Source: Zonotrichia leucophrys gambelii (taxonomy: Eukaryota > Chordata > Aves > Passeriformes > Passerellidae). Taken from it: a stretch of DNA of 64,000 bases. The stretch covers positions 1,116,001-1,180,000 of the forward strand of contig NC_088188.1 of NCBI RefSeq assembly GCF_028769735.1. The letters run 5' to 3'. The translations under genes and the position numbers were made by a program. Positions within the stretch are counted from its first letter, which is position 1. Each line of letters starts with the position of its first letter. This document shows positions 21,240 through 31,028 of this stretch, in pieces. The notes beneath the pieces are model-generated. The model searched no databases and was not told the DNA's origin. It saw only the letters and a list, made by a program, of their open reading frames with translations.

Positions 21240-22570
21240 TTGGGGTTTGTCCTTTGATCTCAAACTGATTTTCAGTGTGAGAAACGATCCAGCCACATTC
21301 CAGCCTGGCTGTCCTTTAAAATGTGTTGCTGAGCTGGGAATACATCCTGGGCAGCAGGATGGATTTGATGAGATGTGTCTGGATTTATGGGGCCACTCTC
21401 TCCATGTCTGCTCTCATTTGGACAATGAGGATTATCACATTTTATCCCATTCTGTGTTCTCACTGCAGAAATGAGGAGTAATTACAGCTGCTGCTGCAGC
21501 CTGTCAAATCTGCAGCTCAGGAGCAGCAAGAGGTTCATCAAATTACACCGAATTACATCAAATTATAGCCAGTAATATCCCACCCTGCCTTTGCTGAAGT
21601 GCAGCCCAGCACAAAAGGAAGGCCTGAAGTGCAGAGCCCCCCCTGGAACGCACCCGTGCTTGGGCTGGGATGCTCCTCATGCCCTGTGCTTTGTTTCCAT
21701 CCCTGTGGAATTTGATTTCCTGCTGAAATGCAGTGCCCTGGGCTCATTGTGGCTCCCCAGGGTGTGTGTGCCCCAGGGAGCACCCACAGTGATGAGCTGC
21801 TGGTGCTGCCCAGGTGCACCCAGAGCTCTCTGCCCCTCCCAGGGCAGGGGCAGAGCTGCTGATGGAATCCTGGGCACTCTGGGGTGGTCCCAGTGCTCCT
21901 GATCCATGGGACACAGGGACCACTGCTCACAGCTGGGGATGGACCTGAGTCTGCACAGACCTGCCAAAGGGGTTTGGGTGCCCAGGAGGGGATTTCAGAG
22001 AGGGCTGGGGGCTCTGGGGACTCAGCAGCCCCTGCAGAGCCCTTCCCTGGGGACATCTGGTGGCAGGGCTGGTCCCTGGGCATCCTACAGCTCCATGGGG
22101 CTGCTGTGGAGCTGGCAGGTGTCTGTTGGGCATTTATTCCTTACTGCAGCCCTGTTTGCCTTGGGCTTTCCCTCCTGGTTTGAGTGCTTGTGCAGGAGCA
22201 GGTCCCTGTCCCCTCAGTCCCTGACAGGGAGGGTCACAGATTTCGTTTTAACGGGTCAAACCAGGCCTGGGGAGCTGTTCCTCCCCTACAGGACGAGCCA
22301 AGAGGTGCCAGAGTGAGGAGCTCTGCAGCTCCTCTGCTCGGTGGGATGGACAAAGCCCCCTGCTCCTCCCTTCTGGGCTGGGCTGGAGCCCCCCAGCCCA
22401 TGGAACCCCCTCCTGCAGGGATATGTCTGTACAATCCATGGAGCTTTTCTGTGGCGCTGTCATGGAACCAGATCCACACAAGTGCTCTGAAAACTGCAGG
22501 AGTGGAGGGACTTAAGGGACAGAGGGGCTCCAGTGGAGATGTTTGATCCTTTCCTCAGATCCAGTGATGT
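21240..22570. other. Unassigned intronic sequence
   Basis: No supportable feature. Confidence 0.4.
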
Positions 22571-22577
22571 TTTGATG

Positions 22578-23020
22578 GAAACCCAGAATGGTTTGGGTGG
22601 GAAGGGATCTTAGAGCTCCTCTCATTCCATGGCAGGGACACCTTCCACTGTCCCAGGCTGCTCCCAATGTCCAGCCTGGCCTTGGGCACTGCCAGGGATC
22701 CAGGGGCAGCCACAGCTGCTCTGGGCACCCTGTGCCAGGGCCTGCCCACCCTCACAGAGAACAATTCCTAATTCCCAACATCCCATCCATCCCTGCCCTC
22801 TGGCAGTGGGAGCCATTCCCTGTGTCCTGTCCCTCCATCCCTTGTCCCCAGTCCCTCTCCAGCTCTTCTGGAGCCCCCTCAGGCTCTGGAAGTGGCTCTG
22901 AGCTCTCCCTGGAGCTTCTCCTCTCCAGCCTGGCTACAGAGGTGTCCCAGACCTGGCAGGAGCTCTGTGCTCTCCTGGATTCACTCCCACAGTCCCACAT
23001 CCTCCCTGGCAGTGGGGGCA
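22578..23020 (-). mobile_element. CR1 LINE 3' region, antisense, longer copy
   Basis: Tail side CCCAGAATGGTTTGGGTGGG, then the AGGGACACCTTCCACTGTCC, GATCCAGGGGCAGCCACAGC and CCTCACAGAGAACAATTCC blocks, then an upstream part (GTCCCTCTCCAGCTCTTCTG, TCTCCCTGGAGCTTCTCCTC) shared with 59110-59480. Confidence 0.92.
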
Positions 23021-23039
23021 GCTGTTCCTCTCCTCCCAG

Positions 23040-23685
23040 AAGTCACTGGAGCTGTCTATAATTAAAACTCTTTTCCAAGGCCAAAGTTTTGTGCCAGACT
23101 TCCCCTGACTGATCTGTAATTAGGGAGAAATTCTCTGCCTCGTGCTGGGCGAGGGGTCAGGCTGCTGAGGAGGCTCTGACCTCCCAGTCCTTGAAACCGA
23201 GAGCCTTGTCTGGGGAATCTCCTGAGGCTGGAGCTGTTCCTGCTCCTCCTCTGCCTCACCCCAGGGCACAGCCTTGCCCAGCCCGTGCCAGCCCTGCCAG
23301 GCTGAGCTGGGCACGGCAATGACCCAGCCCGGGCCGGCCAGCACCGCAGGGAGCTGCTGGAGAATAAAAATAAACAGCATTGTGTGCTCGGGGCCCCGAG
23401 CTGCAAACCCAGCTCATTAACTTTAAATATCTCACCTCGCTGCTCGCTGGAGGTCACGCTCGGCAGGAGCAGCGCGGTGCTCATCAGCTCCCAGCGCACA
23501 TCCTCATCCTCATCCTCACCCCGGCCGGGGCCACGCGGGGAACTTCCAGGGACCTGATTATCCTGAGAATGGCCAGAGAAAGGCTCATTCAGGGAGCAAT
23601 CAGTGAGCATTATCCAGCCAATTCCATATACAAGGCTCTGAAAACCCGGGCGAAGTCCGTTCTGCCCGGGGGTGGAGGTGATGAA
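23040..23685. other. Unassigned intronic sequence
   Basis: Moderately CpG-containing unique sequence (23380-23680). No exon supported. Confidence 0.4.
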
Positions 23686-23689
23686 ATTC

Positions 23690-24315
23690 AGGAATGTTTC
23701 CCCTCTCATTTCCCTTCTCCCCCTCTCTCATTTTCCTTTCCCCTCTCTCATTTCCAGGAACGTTTCCCCCCTCTCATTTCCAGGCATCTTTTCACCCTCT
23801 TATTTTCCTTTCCCCCCCTCTCATTTCCTTTCCCTCTCATTTCCCTTCCCCCCCTCTCTTTTCCAGGAATGTTTTCCCCCTCTCATTTCCCTTTCCCCCT
23901 CTCATTTCTCTTTCTCCCTCTCTCATGTCCAGAAATGTTTTCCCCCTCTCATTTTCCTTTATCCCTCTCATTTCCCTTTTTCCTCTCTCATTTCCCTTTC
24001 CCCTCTCTCATTTCCCTTTCCCCCCTCTCACTTCCCTTTCACCCTCTCTCATTTCCAGAAATGTTTTCTCCCTCTCATTCCCTTTTCCCCTTCTAATTTC
24101 CCTTCTCCCCCTCTCATTTCCCTTTCCCCCCCTCTCATTTCCAGGCATCTTTCCCTCCTCTCATTTCCCTTTCCCCCCCTCCCATTTCATTTCCCCCCTC
24201 TCATTTCCAGAAATGTTTCCCCCTCTCATTTCCCTTTCCCCCCTCTCATTTCCAGAAATGTTTTCCCCCTCTCATTTCCCTTTTCCCCCTCTCATTTCCA
24301 GCCACCTTTTCCCTC
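23690..24315. repeat. Pyrimidine-rich minisatellite
   Basis: About 620 bp of CTCTCATTTCC and CTTTCCCCC blocks with a periodic AGGAATGTTT or AGAAATGTTT inset about every 60-90 bp. Nearly all-pyrimidine on the + strand. Confidence 0.95.
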
Positions 24316-24319
24316 TCCA

Positions 24320-25085
24320 CTTCTCCTCTCTAGCTCTTTCTCCAGATTTAATTGCATCCTCCAAAGGAGCAGCTGGGACAGGAGAGGTTTGCAGAGTCGG
24401 GGGTCTCTCCTGAGGGCTGAGGGTGGGACAATCCCATGGGAATGGGGTGGGATGGGGTCACTCCTGCTCCTCTGAGCATTCCCTTTTTCCCTCAAAGCTC
24501 GGGCAGGAGTTCCCAGGAGCTGCTGCTTCTCCCTGGGATGAGGGGATTTGGAGCCCTGCTCTCCCTGCCTGGCATTTCCAGCCTGGGCAGATTTCTGAGG
24601 GTGGATCCTGTGGGATCAGGAGAAGGTGGGATGGGCTCAGGGGGTGGTTTGGGTGCACCTGGGGCTGTTTGGGGCTGCTGGTGCCCTGGCAAGGTGACTG
24701 CACAGCTCTGGCTCTGGTTCCTGCTGCCCATCCCAGCAGATCCAGCTTCCCCGGCTCCCCATAGTGAAGGGCTGAGGGAAGATGAAATCCTTTGTCTGAG
24801 CTCACAGCTTAGGGAGAGGGTGGGAATTCTCTGTGCTCAGCTCTCACAAACCAGTGCAGAACCAGCAGGAGCAGCTGGAACCTCTCAGTGCTGGAGATGT
24901 GGGATCAGAACCTGGAGGAGAATTGGTGTTGAAGGGAAGTGGCTTAGGGAGTAAATCCCTTTCCAAAGGGCTGCAAGTTCTTTCAACTCCCCTGAGAGGG
25001 TGTCCAATCCCCAGTCTGCTCCCTGGAGGGCAGTGGTGCTTTCCCAGTCCCCTCCAGGTGTTCAGTCATTGATGATTTTCCTTTT
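24320..25085. other. Unassigned intronic sequence
   Basis: No supportable feature. Confidence 0.4.
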
Positions 25086-25089
25086 CCTG

Positions 25090-25463
25090 TGTCCCCTCTC
25101 CTCTGCACAGCTCCTGACAGGAGGGGACAGCCAGGGGGGTCGGGCTGTGCTCCAGGGAACAGGGACAGGAGCAGAGGGAACGGCCTCAGGCTGGGCCAGG
25201 GCAGCTCGGGGGGGTTTTGGGAACATTTCTTTACTGGAAGGATGGTCAGACATTCCTGGAAATGTTCAAAAACTGTGTGGATGTGTTCACTTCCATTTCT
25301 TCACTGGAAGGGTGGTCAGGCATCTCTGGAAATGTTCAGAATCTATGTGGATGTGGCTCTTGGGGACAGGCGTCAGTAGTGGCCTTGGCAGTGCTGGAGG
25401 AAGGTTGGACTTGGTGATCCTGGAGGTCAGTTCCAACCTCAATGATTCCATGATTTTGTGGTC
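25090..25463 (+). mobile_element. CR1 LINE 3' end, sense, with internal duplication
   Basis: Runs from CTCTGCACAGCTCCTGACAG through GGAACGGCCTCAGGCTGGGC to GTTGGACTTGGTGATCCTGG and the tail AATGATTCCATGATTTTGTG. The block TTCTTTACTGGAAGGATGGT ... AACTGTGTGGATGTG is repeated almost at once as TTCTTCACTGGAAGGGTGGT ... ATCTATGTGGATGTGG, a 70-bp tandem duplication inside the element. Confidence 0.93.
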
Positions 25464-25659
25464 CCACAGGTTTATTTAGAAGGCCCAATGAACATTTTGC
25501 GGAGGTGTAGACATCCCTTCCTTGAGTCACTCAGGTCCAAAGCAAACCTCCCTGGGCTGCAAGGTCTGGAAAATCCCCTGGATTCCCAGCTCCTCACTGC
25601 TCTTTGCTGCTGCTCCATCATCCTGGGTGCCCTTGGAATCAAAGAGCCCCAGTGGTTTG

Positions 25660-25715
25660 GGGTGGAAGGGACCTTAGAGATGATCCAGCACCAGCCCTGC
25701 CATCTCCACACTGGG
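25660..25715 (-). mobile_element. CR1 LINE tail fragment, antisense
   Basis: GTTTGGGGTGGAAGGGACCT, then TAGAGATGATCCAGCACCAG, a short CR1 3'-end scrap. Confidence 0.6.
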
Positions 25716-25719
25716 CGCA

Positions 25720-26455
25720 AGGGTGTTGGATGTGCCATGGAAGCCCAGGATTCCCTGCTGGAGCTCTGTGGAGCTCTGGGAGTGGCCAGACTGAGCTCAC
25801 ACATGGCAAATGTTGATGCTGGGGTTCCTCACGCTGGAATTATCCCCAGGCTCTCTCTGCACCCCATGGATGAGCAGTGAGGGGGAGCTTTGGCAAGTCC
25901 CTGCTGGCCACACGAGGTCTGTGGCACTGGGAAGGTTCCCAGAGAACCCAGAGGTGTTGCTTGGGGCCTTCAGCATCCTCTTCCCACAATGGGACAATGA
26001 GCCAGGCTCACCAGTGCCATGCCTTGTTATTGTCACACTTCCCTGGATCCTGCAGGGAGCAAAGGTCTGTGGGCACCTGGAGCTCTTCTCACCCAGCTGA
26101 GGGCCTGGGCATGATGAGCTGATCTGATTTGGCTCTGCTGGGGTGGCCAGAGAGGTTCTGAGTCATTGTTTGAGTCATGAGGCTCAGCCTCAGCGCTGGT
26201 GCCCCCGGGTGACTCGGTGACATTAATGCCAGGATTAACACGGAGCTTTACAGGGAGGAGAATGTGAGGGCACTGCTGGGAGGGAATCAAGGAGTGCTTT
26301 AGGTGGCTTTAAACCAGGGCTTAAGCTCAGCTCAGGTGTTCTGCAGAGATCACCCACACAGGCAGTGACCCATCCCTTGGCCCAAGGACCTCAGGGATGG
26401 GGTGGAACCTGCCTGGAACCCCTCTGTGCTCACCCCCTTTGCCACCTGCCAGCCT
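25720..26455. other. Unassigned intronic sequence
   Basis: No supportable feature. Confidence 0.4.
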
Positions 26456-26459
26456 GCCC

Positions 26460-26805
26460 TGTTCCAGCAGCCCCTCACCCCCATTCCCAGGGTTTCCATG
26501 TTCCAGCAGCCCCTCACCCCCATTCCCCGGGTTTCCATGTCCCAATAGACCCCTCACCCCCATTCCCAGGGTTTCCATGTCCCAATAGACCCCTCACCCC
26601 CATTCCCAGGGTTTCCATATCCCAATAGACCCCTCACCACCATTCCCAGGGGTTTGCCTTTTCCAGGAACCCCTCACCCCCATTCCCAGGGTTTCTATGT
26701 CCCTGCAGCCTCTCAGCCCCATTCCCAGGGTTTCTATGTTCCAATAGACCCCTCACCCCCATTCCCAGGGTTTCCCTGTCCCAGCAGACCCCACCCCACT
26801 GTGCC
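26460..26805. repeat. 40-bp VNTR, about 8 copies
   Basis: Unit ACCCCTCACCCCCATTCCCA followed by GGGTTTCCATGTCCCAATAG, with variants (TTCCAGCAGC, CCCTGCAGCC). Confidence 0.95.
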
Positions 26806-26861
26806 CCTAGGTTTCCCTGACCTCCCAGTTTGTAAATAAGCTCTGGAAATGTGTGAGTGCC

Positions 26862-26935
26862 TTGGAATCATGGAATCATTAAGCTGGAAAAGAGCTTTGA
26901 AACCCCCAGGTGCAGCCATTAACCCATCGCTGCCC
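26862..26935 (-). mobile_element. CR1 LINE tail fragment, antisense
   Basis: GGAATCATGGAATCATTAAG (octamers), then CTGGAAAAGAGCTTTGAAAC. Confidence 0.65.
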
Positions 26936-26939
26936 GGTC

Positions 26940-27890
26940 CCATGGAATCATTTCCCTTCCTCAGTCAGGGAGCTCAGCCCGAGCAGGGTTTATAAATCTG
27001 TGTTTGTGCCAGGGAGCAGGGACAGGAGGGAGCTGTCCCGGGCCAGGGAGCACATCCTGCTCCCCCTGGCTGCAGCTGTCCTGCTGTGCCCCTCCAGCCC
27101 TCCCAGGGGTTCTCATCCTGTGGGATGAGCTGTGCTCAGGCCTCAGTGGGAGCCTGGAGGCAGAGGAGGGGAGGATGTGACCAGCACACATCTCACAGGG
27201 GGACTGGGGTCCTGTGAGCCCTGCTGGGGTCAGGGATTGTGGGAGAACAGGCAGCACATGAGCTCCCACCCAGTCTTTTTCTCTTTTCTCCCCATCCTTA
27301 AACCAACTCTGAGTTAATTTGTGGATAATCCACACATGGCTCAGAATCCCAAGGACCCTGGGGAGAGCAGCACATCTGCAGCACAGGGATGGGAGGGTTG
27401 GATTTGATTCCAGCGCTGGTGCGAGGCCATGGGGAGGAGCAGGAGGGCGAGCTAGGCAGCTCCTGCCTGTGCCAAACCCAAATTTCACACTGTGCTCCCA
27501 GGATGGGATTTGAAAACCGGGCTGTGGTGGTGTCCGAGCTGTGCAGAGCAGCCCCGTGCAGGTTTTGGTGTTGGTTTTTATAACATTTCTCTCGTGGCTG
27601 TCAAAAGGAATTTTCAGACAAACCCGTGATTTCTCTCTGTTGATGAAATGATGCTGCAGTCTCCTGAGGTGCTGATGGCAGGGAAGGTTTGTTTTCTGCA
27701 GCTTCACATGAATGTTAAAGGGATATTTCTACCAGGCAAAAGTGGGGTGTAGCTGCCTTGCTAGTTAAGAGTTTTAATTGAAAAAGCAGTCAATAAGAGG
27801 ATAATGCATTTTTCAATGGCATCTTTCTTTGGAGGCTGTGGAAGATGCTCTCATTAAGCTGACAATTAAAGCCTGTGAAGTTAGTGATGA
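26940..27890. other. Unassigned intronic sequence
   Basis: Unique-looking; 27700-27890 is AT-rich with TTTTAATTG and GACAATTAAAG motifs. No exon supported. Confidence 0.4.
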
Positions 27891-27892
27891 TC

Positions 27893-28010
27893 CCTGGCAG
27901 AGGCACAGGGAAGTCACGAGCGAGGGGCTGCCCGAAGTCTTGCACAAAGTCAGAGCCCAGCAGTCCTTCTCTCTGGAATCACGTGTGGGACCGAGTCCTG
28001 CGTGTGACAT
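27893..28010. repeat. Possible ancient MIR/CORE-SINE-like remnant
   Basis: The phrases GAGGCACAGGGAAGT, CTGCCCGAAGTC...GCACAAAGTCAGAG and GGGACCGAGTCCTG resemble, in order, the conserved middle and 3' part of MIR-like SINEs. The match is weak and judged by eye; it could be chance. Confidence 0.25.
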
Positions 28011-28159
28011 TGGAGAGACCCGAACCGAGTAACTCCGTGCTCGGGGTCACACGGGCACAGGCCAAATGAATGCGGGGGCAGGTACCAGCACCTCTTTAAA
28101 ATGCAAATTGTTTTCTTGCTAATCTGGCTAATTTAAAGAAATTAGCATCCCAAAGCATC

Positions 28160-28340
28160 CCGATTTGCATCCCAGCGCACGGATTCGCTGCTGTCGGTGC
28201 CATCGGTGTAAATCACCGGGAGCCGCTGTCACCTTGTTCCCTTCCCCAGTGATCCGGCCGGGAAGGGACCATGCCGGGACCGATCCACCCGAGGGGCGCC
28301 GGGGGAACGCGTTTCCCCCTGCCCAGAAATGTTTTACAGA
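28160..28340. promoter_or_regulatory. CpG-rich patch with a POU octamer motif
   Basis: Dense CpG (for example CATCCGGCCGGGAAGG-like and GAGGGGCGCCGGGGGAACGCG) compared with the rest of the intron, preceded by ATTTGCAT at 28163-28170 and by the AT-rich TGCTAATCTGGCTAATTT region. It may be an intronic regulatory element. No promoter core or exon seen. Confidence 0.3.
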
Positions 28341-28569
28341 ATGGCTCTCCAGGGGATGCGCTGCCCACCCCTTACCTCAATATGCCAGCCCAGAAATGAG
28401 CCCGGTCCTGCAGAGCTCCGCAGCTGGGAGCGGCTTTAGCAGCGGGACCATGAGAGGATCCCTCCCATTTTACAGCATCCCTTGCAGAGCCTCACCCCAG
28501 GATGTTCCCCCCACCAGAAATCCCAAATCTCCTGGAGCCCGGAGATCCCAATTCGGCCCAGTGAGTGCT

Positions 28570-28745
28570 CGGGCTGTGCCGGTTTGTCCCCGGGCTGTGT
28601 CGGTTTTGGGCTCAGTTTGTACCGGTTTTAGGCTCGGGCTGTGCCGGTTTTGTGCCCGGGCTGTGCTGATTTTGTGCCCTGGCTGTGCTGGTTTTGTGCC
28701 CGGGCTGTGCCGGTTTTGGGCTCGGGCTGTGGTTTTTCCCACGGC
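28570..28745. repeat. Tandem repeat, about 27-bp unit
   Basis: CGGGCTGTGCCGGTTTTGTGCC repeats about six times with T/C changes (CGGTTTTGGGCT, CTGATTTTGTGC). Confidence 0.9.
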
Positions 28746-28824
28746 GTTTGTGCCAAGATAAGGGCACGGGAAATCGCAATCAGCTGCACGGCTGCTCAGA
28801 TCGGCACACGGGAGTGTGATACGA

Positions 28825-29175
28825 GGCACAAATGTGATTGATAAGAAGCGCAGATGTGATCGATTAGAAGCACAGATGTGATTGATAAGAAGTGCAGATA
28901 TGATTGATAAAAAGCATAGATGTGACTGATAAGAACCGCAGGTGTGATAAGTGCAGATGTGGTTGATAAGAAGCACAGGTGTGATAAGAAGCACAGATGT
29001 CATTGATAAGAAGCACAGATGCACAGGTGTGATAAGAAGCACAGGTATGATAAGAAGCACAGATGTGATTGTTTAGAAGTGCAGATGCACAGGTGTGATA
29101 AGAAGCACAGGTATGATAAGAAGCACAGATGTGATTGTTTAGAAGTGCAGATGCACAGGTGTGCTAAGAAGCGCA
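28825..29175. repeat. 22-bp minisatellite rich in TGATAAG motifs
   Basis: Unit GTGATTGATAAGAAGCACAG plus AT, repeated through about 350 bp. The right half forms a higher-order unit (GATTGTTTAGAAGTGCAGAT + GCACAGGTGTGATAAGAAGC). At least ten copies of TGATAAG are present. Confidence 0.93.
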
Positions 29176-29179
29176 GGTA

Positions 29180-29785
29180 GCAGCGGTGGCAGGGCTGGCA
29201 CACGGCGCTGCCATGGGCACTGCCGGTGTTTCAGTCATGGCCCTGGCATTGATGTGCTGCAGCCTCACGGTCTGAGACACTTCTCACACCTGGGGACTGA
29301 ACAGCAGCAGCTTCAGGGAGGGCTGGATGCGGTCACTTCCAGCTGAATGGCACTAAAACACACCCCCCACAAATCCTACCAGTGCTGGGAGCAGGTTTGA
29401 TTTACCCAGACCATCAGTTCATTAACATGGAGGAGGAGATGTCCGTGGCCTGATCAATGAAGGAGATTTTCCACAAGATTAGGTTAAGCATTCTCAGGAG
29501 ATCTGGGCATTGAACTGCTCAGACAGACAGGGATTTTAAAGATCTTTCAGCAGGCATGAATATCCCTTTATTTTGTGGAGGGAAAAGTGACATTTGGTAC
29601 AAAACTCCCTCCAAACAGCCCCGTGCCTTGTTCAGAGCAGGAGCCACACTCAGCACTGCACCAGCTCAGCTCATTAGTGGCAGGACCTGTCACCTGTCCC
29701 TGCTGGTGGCACTGAGGCTGTGCCTGCACTGCCTGCTCTGCATGCCAGGCACACACGGATGCTGCTGGCAAGCTGGGCTGAAAAA
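29180..29785. other. Unassigned intronic sequence
   Basis: No supportable feature. Confidence 0.35.
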
Positions 29786-29789
29786 CCTG

Positions 29790-29965
29790 CTGGATCTGCA
29801 ATGGCCTGGCCCCTGCTGGATCTGCCTGCTGGATCTGCAATGGCCTGACCCCTGCTCTTCCTGCTGGATCTGCAATGGCCTCGCCCCTGCTTTGCCTGCT
29901 GGATCTGCAATGGCCTGGCCCCTGCTCTGGATCTGCAGTGGCCTGGGCCCTGCTCTGCCTGCCCT
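29790..29965. repeat. Tandem repeat around CTGGATCTGCAATGGCCTGG
   Basis: About six copies of GCTGGATCTGCAATGGCCTG with CCCCTGCT(CTTCCT) spacers of variable length. Confidence 0.92.
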
Positions 29966-30307
29966 CCCTCGCTCTGGAGCCTGGGGCTGGCCCTGTAAAT
30001 CCTTTGCAGAACCTGAGAGGGAGAGCCCTGGCTGTGCTGCTGGCTCCTGTCCCCCTGCCAAAATGGCTTTTTGGGAGCTGCCTCTGGACTGTCTGGGACT
30101 GGGGAATGACTTGTTCCCCTCAGTCCACGGCCTGATTCTATCCTTGGGGCCACCTGGGACATAACAGGGGCCATCCCCTGGCACAGCAAAGGATTTGGGT
30201 CTGTGGGCACCAGGAAGCTGCTGTGGAGGTTTCCCAAGGTGTGGGGGATCCTGATGCGCAGCAGGTCCAGCAGGGCATGTTGGGCTTGAAGGTGTAATTA
30301 ATTTATA
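29966..30307. other. Unassigned intronic sequence
   Basis: Nothing recognised. Confidence 0.35.
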
Positions 30308-30311
30308 ATAA

Positions 30312-30511
30312 TGAGGGTGGTGAGGCCCTGGCACAGATTTCCAGAGCAGCTGTGGCTGCCCCTGAATCCCTGGCAGTGCCCAAGGCCAGGCTGGAGGCCC
30401 TTGGAGTACCCTGGGATAGTGGAAAGTGTCCCTATTCACATCAGCGTGTCGGACTATATGGCCTCTAAAACTCCCTTCAACCCAACCTTCTCTCTGATTT
30501 CTGAGTCTCTG
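30312..30511 (+). mobile_element. CR1 LINE 3' end, sense, abutting the CALN1 acceptor
   Basis: GGTGGTGAGGCCCTGGCACA, GGATCCCTGGC-like CCCTGAATCCCTGGCAGTGC, TACCCTGGGATAGTGGAAAG and ACTCCCTTCAACCCAACC, then a degraded octamer tail (TTCTCTCTG ATTTCTGA GTCTCTGA). The tail ends about 20 bp before the exon at 30532. Confidence 0.85.
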
Positions 30512-30531
30512 ATCTTTTCCTCTCATTCCAG

Positions 30532-30644
30532 GGGATGGCCAGGTGGATTTTGATGAATTTATGACCATTCTGGGACCTAAGCTGGTGTCGTCAGAGGGCA
30601 GGGATGGCTTCCTGGGGAACACAATAGACAGCATATTCTGGCAG
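30532..30644 (+). CDS. CALN1: CALN1 internal coding exon completing EF-hand 2
   Basis: A 113-bp exon. The acceptor is CTCATTCCAG ending at 30531 and the donor is GTAAGT at 30645. Its first two bases (GG) complete the Gly codon begun at 14267, so the loop reads DMDGDGQVDFDE, a canonical calcium-binding EF-hand. It continues FMTILGPKLVSSEGRDGF and LGNTIDSIFWQ and ends in phase 0. The stretch after the EF-hand (SSEGRDGFLGNTIDSIFWQ) is the CALN1-specific linker; CABP7 differs there. The C-terminal part of calneuron, with the degenerate EF-hands 3 and 4 and the tail-anchor membrane segment, is not encoded in the remaining 33 kb as far as I can read. A sense CR1 tail reaches to about 20 bp upstream of the acceptor. 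Confidence 0.97.
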
Positions 30645-30649
30645 GTAAG

Positions 30650-31023
30650 TCAGTATTGCTTGAATTGCTGCTCTTAGCAGCTTCCAGAGTGGATTTGTTG
30701 AGGAGCACTGGAAGTTTTACTGAGTGGAAATGACTGTGGAAAGGGTGTTGAGGTCCATCATGCTGGGGGCTGTGGGAGAACATCCCATGTTGGGGGAGAG
30801 AATTGTGTCCAGCCAAGCCCTGTGTTCCTGTGGATGGATGCAGCTGGACACAGCAGCACCCCAAGACTCGTGCAGCACCTTTGGGACTCTGGGATTCACT
30901 TCTGGAAGGAAATGCATTTTTCTCCATCAATCTTTTGAGTTGGGAACCTTGAAGCCACCCAGCTACTCCCAGAAGTGTGTCCCTGTCCAGTGTCCCTTGG
31001 CTGTGGCAGGGGTTGTTCCACAC
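30650..31023. other. Unassigned intronic sequence
   Basis: Nothing recognised. Confidence 0.35.
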
Positions 31024-31028
31024 AGAGG
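31024..31028. repeat. Target-site duplication AGAGG (left)
   Basis: Identical to 31707-31711 at the other end of the LTR. Confidence 0.9.

Larger units (their letters stand above)
14268..30531 (+). other. CALN1: CALN1 intron between the two EF-hand exons
   Basis: A complete 16,264-bp phase-1 intron, bounded by GTGAGT (14268) and CATTCCAG (ends 30531). It interrupts the second EF-hand loop within its first Gly codon. The content is repeats plus unassigned unique sequence. Large introns fit the known great length of CALN1 in vertebrates. Confidence 0.93.

Noticed and set aside
23672..24475. Long open frames rich in Phe, Ser, Pro and Leu
   Set aside because: They come from the pyrimidine-rich minisatellite; two overlapping frames are open at once, which fits base composition and not coding.
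27829..28032. Small open frame starting MEAVEDALIKLTIKACEVSD
   Set aside because: It has an amphipathic look but no recognised domain, and stop codons or no splice sites on either side. The region may be an old SINE.
26460..29175. Regularly spaced repeats resembling CRISPR arrays
   Set aside because: Units are contiguous tandem repeats without unique spacers, and the genome is a vertebrate's.
29556..30164. 202-residue open frame
   Set aside because: Half of it is the CTGGATCTGCAATGG tandem repeat. No codon or splice evidence.
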